Source of the DNA: CADCVW01 sp964251385
GTDB taxonomy: Bacteria; Pseudomonadota; Alphaproteobacteria; Sphingomonadales; Sphingomonadaceae
Reading direction: 5' to 3'
Assembly: GCA_964251385.1 (NCBI GenBank)
Contig: CAXUJK010000002.1
Location: 558,001-622,000, forward strand
DNA: 64,000 nucleotides
Part shown: positions 9,536 through 18,142 of the stretch, one piece after another
Layout: each line of letters opens with the position of its first letter
Numbering within the stretch: position 1 is the first letter of the stretch
Notes under the pieces: model-generated
What the model saw: only the letters and a program-made list of their open reading frames with translations
Database searches by the model: none
What the model was told of the DNA's origin: nothing
Translations under genes and position numbers: made by a program

Positions 9536-10249
9536 TTGACCCGCTCGGCCGTGCCCAGAAAGTCTTCGCCACATGAGCCTAAAAAGCGGACGGAGCCGAA
9601 GGGAGCCAACGGCAAGGAGCGGAAATCGATCATTGTTTCCGCTCTGCGTCGATGCATGCAAAGCAAGGGGTATTCGAAGACAAGTCTGACGGCAATCGCC
9701 AAGGACGCTCACATGTCCGTGAGTCATCTTCTCTACTATTATCCAACGAAGGAATCGATACTGCTCGATCTTTATCGGGGCGTCTCTGAGAAGATCATCA
9801 ACGATATGATCGCCAACATCGAAGAGCCGCCAGAAGAGCGGATCCACATTCTCGCTGACCACATGTTTGCGAGCCGCGAGGGTCAGTCTGACGTAAGCCT
9901 TATACGCGATCTCATCGCCCTATCGACCCATTTGCCGGAACTGAATGCGCTCATGCGCGAGTTCAGCGAAAAGACATCGTCTTATCTCGAGGACCTGTTC
10001 TCGAAGGTTCCTCGGCGGCCCGATCTCACCCCATCAGAGGCGGCACAACTCGCAAGCGCCCTCTGGATGGGCCTGGGCAGCAACACCGACTTCGACAGCC
10101 GGCTTCCGCCAAGCACCGCGCGGCGCCTGTTCAGAAAGTCGTTATGCAGCCTCGCCAACATCGCCCCTTCGGCGGCTTTGACGGTGAGCAATCCACTGCC
10201 GACATCAACCCAACCGCCATCTGACCGAGCAGCTGCGCGCCGGACGTGA
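9536..10249 (+). CDS. TetR/AcrR family transcriptional regulator
   Basis: A 237-residue regulator. After a basic leader the DNA-binding region reads SIIVSALRRCMQSKGYSKTS, then LTAIAKDAHMSVSHLLYYYP, the standard TetR helix-turn-helix, with the usual TKESIL continuation. The rest is a variable ligand-binding domain. The start given is a TTG; a GTG seven residues on (reading MPRKSS) is an alternative. The gene lies among the monooxygenase and esterase genes, so it is a reasonable candidate repressor for the cluster, answering to a substrate or CoA intermediate. That role is inference. The palindrome at 12048 is one possible operator. Confidence 0.88.
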   Translation: MTRSAVPRKSSPHEPKKRTEPKGANGKERKSIIVSALRRCMQSKGYSKTSLTAIAKDAHMSVSHLLYYYPTKESILLDLYRGVSEKIINDMIANIEEPPEERIHILADHMFASREGQSDVSLIRDLIALSTHLPELNALMREFSEKTSSYLEDLFSKVPRRPDLTPSEAAQLASALWMGLGSNTDFDSRLPPSTARRLFRKSLCSLANIAPSAALTVSNPLPTSTQPPSDRAAARRT

Positions 10250-10271
10250 TCGAACCGCGCTGACTTGCCCC

Positions 10272-11120
10272 TCATTCCTTCACGACAAAGGTGCTTCGGT
10301 CGGCGGCATCATAGGCGGTCATGATCCGGTCAAGTCGGTGTCTGGTCATCTCGCGCGTCTCGGGGTGCGTGAAGATGAACAGCTCCCCTGCGCCGATCGC
10401 TTCTACAACACGCCTGCCGACAATGTCGGGATCGATCCCACCCATGATGATCGCCGCGGCCTCTTCGGGAGTGGCGCCTCCCGTGACCGAGACTTGCGGC
10501 CCGCCATATTGCTGAGGCTTATGCCGCCAGCTCTCGTGAATCGATGTCCGCACCGCACCGGGGCAGAGAATGGAAACCCCTATGCCTTGCGGCGTCAACT
10601 GGGCCGCCCAGCATTCGCTCATCATAACGACGGCCGCTTTGGTGCCGCAATACGGCTCCATCGTGGGAGGAGCGACGAAGGCGGCCATTGAAGCCGTGTT
10701 CACGATGTGGCCTCCCTCGCCATGCGAAAGGATCAACGGAACAAAGGTCTCCACCCCATAAACCGGACCCTTCATGTTTACGTCGATGATCCAGTCCCAA
10801 TCCGCCGGCTTGATGGCTCCGACAGCCCCCCCCAGGCTTACGCCAGCATTGTTGCAGACGATGTGGACCTTGCCGAACCGCTCAACCGTGCGCCGGGCCG
10901 CATCAATCACCGACTGGCGGCTGGTCACGTCGCAGACGACGTAATCCGCCTCGATCCCATGCTCTTCGAGGTCGCTTTGCGCGGCTGTCAATTTGGGCTC
11001 GTCGATGTCGGCCAGCATGACCTTCATCTTCTTCTCGCCGAACGCTCGCCCCATCGAGAGACCAAGGCCCGAAGCGCCGCCGGTGATAAAGGCCGTCTTG
11101 CCGACAAAATTCTGGATCAT
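10272..11120 (-). CDS. Short-chain dehydrogenase/reductase (SDR)
   Basis: A 282-residue classical SDR. The cofactor motif TGGASGLG is at about residues 13-20, CNNAGVSLGG gives the NNAG motif, IVNTASMAAF the catalytic Ser and EPYCGTKAAV the Tyr and Lys (YxxxK). After the Rossmann beta-2 strand the sequence is LADIDEPKL, where Asp at the strand end favours NAD over NADP. The C-terminus is slightly longer than a minimal SDR. It reads towards the convergent TetR gene and follows an esterase in the same direction (23 bp), so the two probably share a transcript. A likely role is oxidising an alcohol to the ketone used by a monooxygenase. Confidence 0.92.
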   Translation of the reverse strand: MIQNFVGKTAFITGGASGLGLSMGRAFGEKKMKVMLADIDEPKLTAAQSDLEEHGIEADYVVCDVTSRQSVIDAARRTVERFGKVHIVCNNAGVSLGGAVGAIKPADWDWIIDVNMKGPVYGVETFVPLILSHGEGGHIVNTASMAAFVAPPTMEPYCGTKAAVVMMSECWAAQLTPQGIGVSILCPGAVRTSIHESWRHKPQQYGGPQVSVTGGATPEEAAAIIMGGIDPDIVGRRVVEAIGAGELFIFTHPETREMTRHRLDRIMTAYDAADRSTFVVKE

Positions 11121-11143
11121 GCCTTCACTCCCTCAATCGACGA

Positions 11144-12028
11144 TCAGCTGGCGGTGTTGGCTCGTACGAACTCACCGATCAGCGAAATTGCCCGCTCGGA
11201 TTCTGGTAGGCTCGGAAAGAAGAACGGATAGACATGCGGCATGCCTGCCGCCACATCAAGCACTGTCCTGACGTCGTGATGTGCGGCCCGAGTCGCAAGC
11301 CGGACGGCGTCGTCCAGGAGTGTTTCGTGCGAGCCCGCCAGTACCAGTAGTGGCGGAAGGTCGGTGAGGTCCGCGCCAAGGATCGTCGCTGGCGCGCTGT
11401 CGAGGTCGGACCCTTGGAAATAGAAGTGGGATAATCCTAGAATGCCGTCGCGGCCGATCATCGGATCGACAGCAGCCTTCAGGGCCACCGACGCCCCTTC
11501 CGCCCGGAAGTCGGCGAAAGGGGAGAGGCAGACGACGCACCCTGGGAGCGGGAGCTTGCCCGCTTTGGCTTGGAGCACGAGTTGCATCGCTAGCGTCGCC
11601 CCCGCGCTGTCGCCGACGATCGCGATCTTGGTCGGCGCGACCTTCGTAACTTCGAGCAGGTAGCGATACGCCGCGAGCGCATCGTCGAGTGCGGCGGGGA
11701 AGAGATGTTCGGGAGCGAGGCGATATTCCGGGAGCAGAAGCGTAGCCTGCGACGCCAGCGCCATTCGCGCGGCGACCGGCCGGAAGCCGCGGATCGATCC
11801 GGTAAAGAATCCGCCGCCATGTAGATAAAGGATGACGTGGTCGTTTTTCGACGGACCCCGTATCCACTCAGCCGCCAGCGCGTCGATGAGAACGGCTTCG
11901 GTCGATACGGTGTCGGGGACGCCTGAGGCTGCGCCCAGGTCGTCGAACATCGTCCGCTTTTCCGCAATGTCGTCAGTGAGGCGGATTCGCTCCAGCTCCG
12001 CAAACGTCGCTTCAGTGGCTGCCAGCAA
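11144..12028 (-). CDS. Alpha/beta hydrolase, HSL-family esterase
   Basis: A 294-residue esterase of the HSL/GDXG family. VILYLHGGGFFTGS near residue 70 is the canonical HGGG oxyanion motif, and IAIVGDSAGATLAMQL near residue 140 carries the nucleophile Ser in GDSAG. VLAGSHETLLDDA near residue 237 supplies the acid position (Glu in SHE) and MPHVYPFF the His. It is only distantly like the esterase at 3264. It is divergent from the second Baeyer-Villiger monooxygenase, the same arrangement as the first pair, which points to hydrolysis of the product ester or lactone. Cytoplasmic; no signal peptide seen. Confidence 0.9.
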   Translation of the reverse strand: MLAATEATFAELERIRLTDDIAEKRTMFDDLGAASGVPDTVSTEAVLIDALAAEWIRGPSKNDHVILYLHGGGFFTGSIRGFRPVAARMALASQATLLLPEYRLAPEHLFPAALDDALAAYRYLLEVTKVAPTKIAIVGDSAGATLAMQLVLQAKAGKLPLPGCVVCLSPFADFRAEGASVALKAAVDPMIGRDGILGLSHFYFQGSDLDSAPATILGADLTDLPPLLVLAGSHETLLDDAVRLATRAAHHDVRTVLDVAAGMPHVYPFFFPSLPESERAISLIGEFVRANTAS

Positions 12029-12047
12029 GATCGATCTCCACCAATCG

Positions 12048-12062
12048 TAGTACAGCGTACTA
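12048..12062. promoter_or_regulatory. Perfect 15-bp dyad, candidate operator
   Basis: The sequence TAGTACAGCGTACTA is a perfect inverted repeat (6 bp arms, 3 bp centre). It lies 20 bp upstream of the esterase start, in the divergent gap before the second monooxygenase, where a repressor could control both directions. The TetR regulator at 9536 is a candidate binder; no direct evidence. Confidence 0.45.
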
Positions 12063-12210
12063 TATTACCTGTCGGAGGCGGGTCAAGCGCTTCTCGGCCG
12101 GCATTCGAGAGTTGCCTGAGCTTCGCAACATCCGTATGTACACGCATCGTGCGCTAGCGCACTGACTTTGCGAGCGGCGACGTCAACGAGCTTCGGAGGA
12201 TAACGAGAAA

Positions 12211-13836
12211 GTGGCCAAACAAGCGTCAGGCAATTCCATGGAGAGCGTTGATGTCGTGGTTGTCGGAGCGGGCTTCGGCGGCCTTTACGCGGTTCACCAG
12301 CTAAGCAAGCTCGGTCTCTCCGTGCGGGGGATCGAACGCAACGAGGGGATCGGCGGTACCTGGTTCATGAACCGCTATCCCGGTGCGCGGTGCGATGTCG
12401 ACAGTCTCGATTACTCCTATTCCTTCTCGCCCGAGATCGAGCAGGAATGGCAGTGGAGCGAGCGTTTCTCGACACAAAGCGAAATACTCGCATATCTGAA
12501 CTTCGTCGCCGACCGACTTGATCTGCGGCGCCATTTCGCGCTGGCGACCACAGTCCAGTCCGCCAGGTTCGACGAGGGCAGCGATTGCTGGGTCGTTGGA
12601 ACAGACCGCGGTCAGATAACGGCGCAGTTTTGCATATTCGCGACCGGCTGTCTCTCCACGCCTCAATTGCCCAATTATGCTGGTATCGAGACATTCGCGG
12701 GTCAGGTGCTGCACACCCAGGCTTGGCCGGCACAGTCGCCCGACTTGGCTCGCGCCAGCGTCGGCGTGATGGGCACGGGATCGAGCGGCATCCAGCTGAT
12801 CCCACGACTGGCCTCGCAGGTGAAGCATCTTACCGTCTTTCAGCGCACGCCGAGCTATACTGTGCCCGCCCAGAATGCGCCCCTGACTCCTGACTTCCAG
12901 GCAAAGGTGAAGGCGGGTTATCGGCAACGTCGAGAGGCTGCTCGGAGCACGCCTACCGGTTCGCTTCATTACGAATCGGGCAAGCGGGCGCTAGAGTTCA
13001 GCGAGGACGAACGAGCAGATATGTACGAGGCAGCTTGGACGAAGGGCGGGGGTGGGATGCTTTCGCTGTTCAGCGACCTGCTGCTGGATGCAAAGGCCAA
13101 CGAAACGGCCGCAAGCTTCGTCCGGAATAAAATCGCGTCCCTGGTTGAGGACCCGGCGATCGCTTCAGTTCTGACACCAAAGGATTATCATATTGGAGCG
13201 AAGCGTCTGTGCGTGGATACGGATTACTATAAGACCTTCAATCTTCCCAATGTGACTCTTGTCGATCTTCGCGCCGAGCCGATCCAAGAGTTTACCGCCG
13301 ACGGTCCTCTGACTTCATGCAAGCAGTACACGTTAGATACAATGGTGTTCGCGACTGGGTTTGATGCAATGACGGGCAGCCTAATGAATATCGATATTCG
13401 CGGCGTGAACAGCATCTCGCTTGGCGAGAAGTGGTCGGACGGACCCAAGACCTATCTCGGTCTCGCGATCGGCTCGTTCCCCAATATGTTCATTGTCGCC
13501 GGCCCGGGGAGCCCGTCCGTTCTTTCCAACATGGTCATGTCGATCGAGATGCATGTCGACTGGATAGCCGAGTGCATCAGAACGGTTCGTGCGATGGGGG
13601 CGACGCGGATCGAAGCTGAAGATGAAGCAGAAGAACGCTGGACGCAACGTCTTGCCAAATTGGCAGAGATGACACTGCTTGGTAATGCCGCCTCTTGGTA
13701 CACGGGCGCCAATATCCCGGGTAAGCCGCGCGTTTTCAGCGCGTACCTGGGCGGTGCCCACCGATACCGCGGCGAGTGCGCGAAGGTAGCCTCCGAAGGC
13801 TACCGCGGCTTCCGGGTCACGGCCGTCAGCGCGTAA
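12211..13836 (+). CDS. Type I Baeyer-Villiger monooxygenase (CHMO/PAMO-like)
   Basis: A 541-residue flavoprotein of standard BVMO length starting at a GTG behind a GGAGG; an ATG ten codons in is the alternative. The FAD motif VVVGAGFGGLYA is at residues 16-27, the fingerprint FAGQVLHTQAWP near 162-173 and the NADPH motif GTGSSGIQ near 190. The GTWFMNRYPGARCDVDS block is typical of cyclohexanone and phenylacetone monooxygenases. It converts a ketone to an ester or lactone using NADPH and oxygen. It is only distantly similar to the one at 4629, so the two probably act at different steps or on different ketones. It is divergent from an esterase that could open the product. Confidence 0.94.
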   Translation: MAKQASGNSMESVDVVVVGAGFGGLYAVHQLSKLGLSVRGIERNEGIGGTWFMNRYPGARCDVDSLDYSYSFSPEIEQEWQWSERFSTQSEILAYLNFVADRLDLRRHFALATTVQSARFDEGSDCWVVGTDRGQITAQFCIFATGCLSTPQLPNYAGIETFAGQVLHTQAWPAQSPDLARASVGVMGTGSSGIQLIPRLASQVKHLTVFQRTPSYTVPAQNAPLTPDFQAKVKAGYRQRREAARSTPTGSLHYESGKRALEFSEDERADMYEAAWTKGGGGMLSLFSDLLLDAKANETAASFVRNKIASLVEDPAIASVLTPKDYHIGAKRLCVDTDYYKTFNLPNVTLVDLRAEPIQEFTADGPLTSCKQYTLDTMVFATGFDAMTGSLMNIDIRGVNSISLGEKWSDGPKTYLGLAIGSFPNMFIVAGPGSPSVLSNMVMSIEMHVDWIAECIRTVRAMGATRIEAEDEAEERWTQRLAKLAEMTLLGNAASWYTGANIPGKPRVFSAYLGGAHRYRGECAKVASEGYRGFRVTAVSA

Positions 13837-14252
13837 CCCTGACTCGTTGTGGGCACAGGCCAATTGCGAAAAGCGATCCGCCGACAGAACATGTTCTCTG
13901 ACATTTTTTTTGCCGTCCATTTCAGCTCCGCGCCATCACCCCGAGCCGTCCTGAGGCGAGGCAGATCGCCGTCTTTCGAACCAATTGTTCTCATCGAAAA
14001 CTTCGGAGAGTCAAAGAGCCTTTGACGACTAAGGAAGAGGCGTTGGTCGTCGCCTTTCGGCGCCACATCCTGCGGCACCTCGACGACTGCCTCTGCACCT
14101 CTCTTGATTGACGCCTACAATCACGGCAGCCGGTTATAGACCCTCGTGATTTCACGCCTACCAATGCGCAAGCAGCCACGAATCAGTACGCTTGATAACG
14201 GTCAACCAACGTACTAACAGAGGTCGGCATTTGACGATTTCGGAGACAGGCG
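13837..14252. other. Gene-free gap with an AGAACATGTTCT palindrome
   Basis: No convincing gene is seen in these 416 bp between the second monooxygenase and the amidohydrolase. The perfect 12-bp palindrome AGAACATGTTCT at 13886-13897 is followed 7 bp later by a run of eight T, so it could be part of a terminator for the monooxygenase or an operator. The short frames across the gap show no family resemblance. The stretch before 14253 should contain the amidohydrolase promoter. Confidence 0.4.
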
Positions 14253-15572
14253 ATGAGTGATGCTATGCAGGCCGTGCGGGACAACCCCGGATCGACCGAG
14301 TTCAACCTGTGGCGCCGGCAAACGCCGGGATCCGAAGGGTGGGCGCGCACTGCGCGACCCGGCGCTCCGAACAAGTATTTCATGTTTTCGGTCGATTGCC
14401 ACGTCAACGAGCCGGCGAGCTTCCTCGACGGGCTGGAGTCCGACTATGTCAATCGCGCCCCGCGGGTGGAAAACCATGCGGACGGGTCACAGTGGCTGAT
14501 CACGGAAGGCAATCGGCCGCAACGGGTGAAGGCGCCGACCGCAACGAACGTCGACACGGGCTTCATGGAGCAGCATGGCATCGCCGCGCTCGCCCCACTG
14601 GACGAGGAGGACAAGCTTCGCAATGCGTCGGGCCGCACGGTGGAGCAGCGCCTGCGCGATTGCGAGATGGATGGGGTGGATGCTGAGCTGATGTTCCCGA
14701 ACCGCGGCCTGCTGTGTTTCGCCACGCCGGATCCGGTGTTTTCGATGGCGATGTGCCGGCGCTGGAACCGTTGGGCTCATGCCTTTTGCGGCGCACACAT
14801 GCAAGGCGACGCGCCGCGCATCCTGCCGGGCGCGCTGATCGCCGCGGGCGATCTCGACGGGGCGATGAAAGAGGTCGCATGGGCCGCACGCAACGGCTTC
14901 CGCGCGATCGCGCTCGGCAATTCTGCGGTCTACGGGGCGAAGCGCCACGGCCAGCTCGAATATAATGATCCCGCCTTCGAGCCGCTCTGGTCGCTGATCG
15001 AGGAGACCGGAATGGTGATCGCCTTCCACGTCTCCACCGGGCGCGATCCGCGCGCGGTAGGCGGCAATGGCGGCGCGATCATCAACTACGTCTGCCATTC
15101 CATGGAGACCACGATCGAGCCGATCGTGCAAATGATCGCCTCCGGCGTGTTTGAGCGCCATCCCCGGCTTCATGCGGGCATGGTGGAGAGCGGGGTCAGC
15201 TTCATCCCGTGGCTGATGGAAGCGGCCGACATGGCGGCCAAGGCGCACCACTTCTGGGTGCGTCCGAAGCTGAAGGAAATGCCGTCCTTCTACTTCCGCC
15301 GGAACTGCTTCTCAAGTTTCCAGGAGGACACCGCCGGGCTCAAGTTTGTCGAGGATCTCGGCTTCGTCGAGAACTGTATCTGGGGCAACGACTACCCCCA
15401 CCATGAGGGGTCGTGGCCGCATTCCGCGCAGGCGGTCGAGCGCCAGATGGGGCATCTGAGTGACGCCACGCGCGGCAAGCTGCTCGGCGAAAACGCGGCG
15501 CGCTTGTTCAAGCTGGAATCGTCGAAGTACGCCAGTCAGATGGCCGTTGGCGGCATTGTCAGTGCCGCGTAG
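14253..15572 (+). CDS. Amidohydrolase family protein (amidohydrolase-2 type metal-dependent hydrolase)
   Basis: A 439-residue protein starting MSDAMQAVRDNPGSTEFN, behind a GGAGACAGG. The early FSVDCHVNEPASFLDGL is the position where the family carries its first metal ligands; here the motif is DCHVNE rather than the usual DxHxH. Later landmarks are MVIAFHVSTG (metal His), the HPRLHAGMVESGVSFIPWL strand and NCIWGNDYPHHEG (catalytic Asp), all as in the amidohydrolase-2 family of decarboxylases and C-C hydrolases. The altered first motif may mean one metal ion or a changed chemistry. It stands alone between two gaps. The exact reaction is unknown; in this context it probably processes a carboxylic or ring-opened intermediate. 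Confidence 0.85.
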   Translation: MSDAMQAVRDNPGSTEFNLWRRQTPGSEGWARTARPGAPNKYFMFSVDCHVNEPASFLDGLESDYVNRAPRVENHADGSQWLITEGNRPQRVKAPTATNVDTGFMEQHGIAALAPLDEEDKLRNASGRTVEQRLRDCEMDGVDAELMFPNRGLLCFATPDPVFSMAMCRRWNRWAHAFCGAHMQGDAPRILPGALIAAGDLDGAMKEVAWAARNGFRAIALGNSAVYGAKRHGQLEYNDPAFEPLWSLIEETGMVIAFHVSTGRDPRAVGGNGGAIINYVCHSMETTIEPIVQMIASGVFERHPRLHAGMVESGVSFIPWLMEAADMAAKAHHFWVRPKLKEMPSFYFRRNCFSSFQEDTAGLKFVEDLGFVENCIWGNDYPHHEGSWPHSAQAVERQMGHLSDATRGKLLGENAARLFKLESSKYASQMAVGGIVSAA

Positions 15573-16433
15573 TAAGCAATCGGCGACGTCGTAGTAACCG
15601 CGGAAAGTGCGAGACGACGCTGCGGAAGGCGCCGTCCGCGATTACCGCCGTCACCGCGTCGGTGATCACCGATCGCGCTATCGAGAAGCTGAAGTCTATG
15701 TCCTGTCGCTGACTTTCGGTCGGTCCCAGCGGCTACAATTTCACCAGACTCGGCGGGATCTGTGCTGACGTAGTGACTGCGCGGATCTGTACCGACGCAG
15801 TGGGGACGGCGTCCGAGCCGTCGGTCGCGACGGATAGTGGCGGTGTCATCAACGACATCACCAAGGCGCCCTCGTTCACCCACGAGGCGAACATCTCGAT
15901 CATCGCGGGCGATTAGGAGCGCCTTCGCGTCCATATCGGGCTCACGGGGCCGATCCGGGGGGATTTGGTGGCAGGACGGGCGTCAGTGCACGACGGGCGG
16001 CGCGACGGATATCCCCGCAACCTCGCCTTGGCATCAAGAAAGACAATCTCGACGTCCTCAGCGCGTGGGCTGCGCCGATTTGAAGCCCGAGCAGGGGCTC
16101 ACCGCTACGTTGCGGGCCGATCACACGGAGCAGCGGACATCGAGGCCCTTCGTCCTAATCTCCGCGCGGATGGTGGAATCCCCCACTCGGCAGGCGGATC
16201 CGTTCACCACGCTTGCGACACCGCTCGGGTTCTTCTCGCAACCCGTGGCGGTGTTCGCCACCATCCCTGGGCTGTTCTCTTCGGCGGCGTTGGCTCGCTC
16301 AACGGCGGTAGCGTGGCCGATCGCCAGGAGCTCGGGATCGATCGGGTGCTAGCTACGCTTGGTACGCGAGCGGTCATCGCGTCATCCTTCCTCACCGCGA
16401 CGCACTGCGCGCCCATTCGTGGCGCGGACGCGC
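15573..16433. other. 861-bp stretch without a recognisable gene
   Basis: Several short frames cross this stretch on both strands but none has a family motif, a convincing start or coding-like continuity. One plus-strand segment ending at the stop near 15915 reads TKAPSFTHEANISIIAGD, coding-like but not recognised, and may be the tail of a lost gene. The position between an intact amidohydrolase and the end of an acyl-CoA synthetase suggests remnants of a rearrangement. Confidence 0.35.
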
Positions 16434-18119
16434 TCATGCTGCCGCGGGCGCTTCCGCCATCGCTGCCGCGAGCGCTTTCAGCCTCGGATAGTCGAGCTTG
16501 CCATTCGGCCCGCGCGCTACGCTATCGACGAAGAAGATCGCCCGCGGCTGCTTGTACTTGGCGAGCTGATCGCAGACGTGGCTTGCGAGCTCGGCGGCGG
16601 ACGGTGCCGCAGCATTGGCGTTCAGCTCGACTAGGGCGCATATTCGTTCGCCAAAGCGGGTATCGGGCAGGCCGAGCACGGCGGCGTCGCGCACCGTGGC
16701 ATGGCGCTTCAGCACCTCCTCTACCTCTTCGGGGAAGACCTTCTCGCCTCCGGTGTTGATGCACTCGCTGCCGCGGCCGAGCAGCGTCACCTCGCCGTTC
16801 GCCTGCACGGTGGCCCAGTCGCCGGGGATCGACCAGCGCCGCCCTTCATAGGTGGGGAAGGTGGCTGCTGTCTTCGCCGCGTCCTTGTAGTACCCCAGTG
16901 GCAGGTAGCCGCCGACCGCCACGCGCCCGATCTCGCCCGATCCGGGGACCACGCGTCTTCCGTCCTCGCTGAACACGGCGCAACTCTCGCCCAGCGCGAA
17001 CTTCGCGGTCTTCGCCTCGCCCCCTGAGGTCAAGACAGATAATCCCATGCCGATTGCCTCGGACGACGAGAAGGCGTCCATCAGCATCGCCTGGGGCAGA
17101 TGGCGCAGCAATCCCTGCTTGTTCTCCTGCGGCCACATCGCGCCCGACGAGATGACCATCCGGAGCGACGACAGGTCCCACCGCCCCGGCTCCGCATCCA
17201 GAGCTTCGAGCAACGGGCCGCCGAACGCCATGCCGACCAGCGCCGTCCGGTCCGCGCGAAGGCGCTCCAACTCGTCCAGCATCTCCTCGGCGCGAAACTG
17301 GACGGACGGCAGGAAGGCGGCCGCCCCGCCGAGCGTCAGCGTGCCGATAGCGGAAAACAGGCCGGTGCCGTGCATCAGGGGGCATGCGATCAGCGCGACG
17401 GGCCGACCGGCCGCCTCCACCCGCTCGGCTGCCTCGCGCGGGTGCGACAATGCAGCCTGACCCAGCATCGGGTTGGCGCCGTAATCCGATACGCCCCATA
17501 GATCGGCCTGGCGCCACACTACGCCCTTCGGCATGCCGGTCGTCCCCCCGGTGTAGAGGATCAACTGGTCGTTGTCGGATCGACCCCATGGGGTGATCGC
17601 CGCGCGCGCCCGCGGGTTCGCCGTAGCGTCGGCCCAGTCGTGTGCCCAGTCAGGCGCCGCCTGGCCGGCACGGCAGACGCAGATCCACTGGCCAACCTGC
17701 GGAAGCCGATCGCGAATCGCGTCGATGAGTGGCGCAAACTCGGCATCGAAGATCACCGCCTCGGCATCGGAATTGTCAAAGAGAAACAGAAGTTCTTCGG
17801 CGCCGTAGCGGAAATTGACATTGACGGGTGCCATCGCGAGCTTGAACGCCGCGAACATCGCGATCATGTATTCCGGACAATTGTAGAGGTGAATGGCGAT
17901 CTTCGCGTTGCGCCGCGGGCCGCCGCACAGCAGGCTCAGGGCAAGGCCGTTCGCAAGATCGTCGAACTCCTTCCAGCTGATCTCGCGCTCACCCTGCATC
18001 AGCGCACGCCGATCGGGCTGTACCACGGCAATGGCTTCCCAGGCCTCGGCATAATTCCAAGGTTCGCGGGCGCCGTGTCCGGGGTCGTCGCCCTGCTGGA
18101 TTGTCGCCTGATCGTTCAC
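16434..18119 (-). CDS. AMP-dependent acyl-CoA synthetase (ANL superfamily)
   Basis: About 561 residues. The adenylate-forming motif LILYTGGTTGMPKGVVW is near residue 180, a GDWATV hinge motif lies near 430, and the C-terminal lysine motif NGKLDYPRLKAL is at the end, so both domains look complete. It activates a carboxylic acid to acyl-AMP and then acyl-CoA. Start choice: GTG at 18119 has an AGGAGAG 6 bp upstream; an ATG at 18146 overlaps the stop of the preceding gene by 4 bp but lacks a good ribosome-binding site. It is the last gene of the minus-strand ADH-ALDH-NMO operon, fitting alcohol to aldehyde to acid to acyl-CoA. Acid specificity unknown. Confidence 0.9.
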   Translation of the reverse strand: MNDQATIQQGDDPGHGAREPWNYAEAWEAIAVVQPDRRALMQGEREISWKEFDDLANGLALSLLCGGPRRNAKIAIHLYNCPEYMIAMFAAFKLAMAPVNVNFRYGAEELLFLFDNSDAEAVIFDAEFAPLIDAIRDRLPQVGQWICVCRAGQAAPDWAHDWADATANPRARAAITPWGRSDNDQLILYTGGTTGMPKGVVWRQADLWGVSDYGANPMLGQAALSHPREAAERVEAAGRPVALIACPLMHGTGLFSAIGTLTLGGAAAFLPSVQFRAEEMLDELERLRADRTALVGMAFGGPLLEALDAEPGRWDLSSLRMVISSGAMWPQENKQGLLRHLPQAMLMDAFSSSEAIGMGLSVLTSGGEAKTAKFALGESCAVFSEDGRRVVPGSGEIGRVAVGGYLPLGYYKDAAKTAATFPTYEGRRWSIPGDWATVQANGEVTLLGRGSECINTGGEKVFPEEVEEVLKRHATVRDAAVLGLPDTRFGERICALVELNANAAAPSAAELASHVCDQLAKYKQPRAIFFVDSVARGPNGKLDYPRLKALAAAMAEAPAAA

Positions 18120-18142
18120 CGCCTGCTCTCCTGAACTATGCT

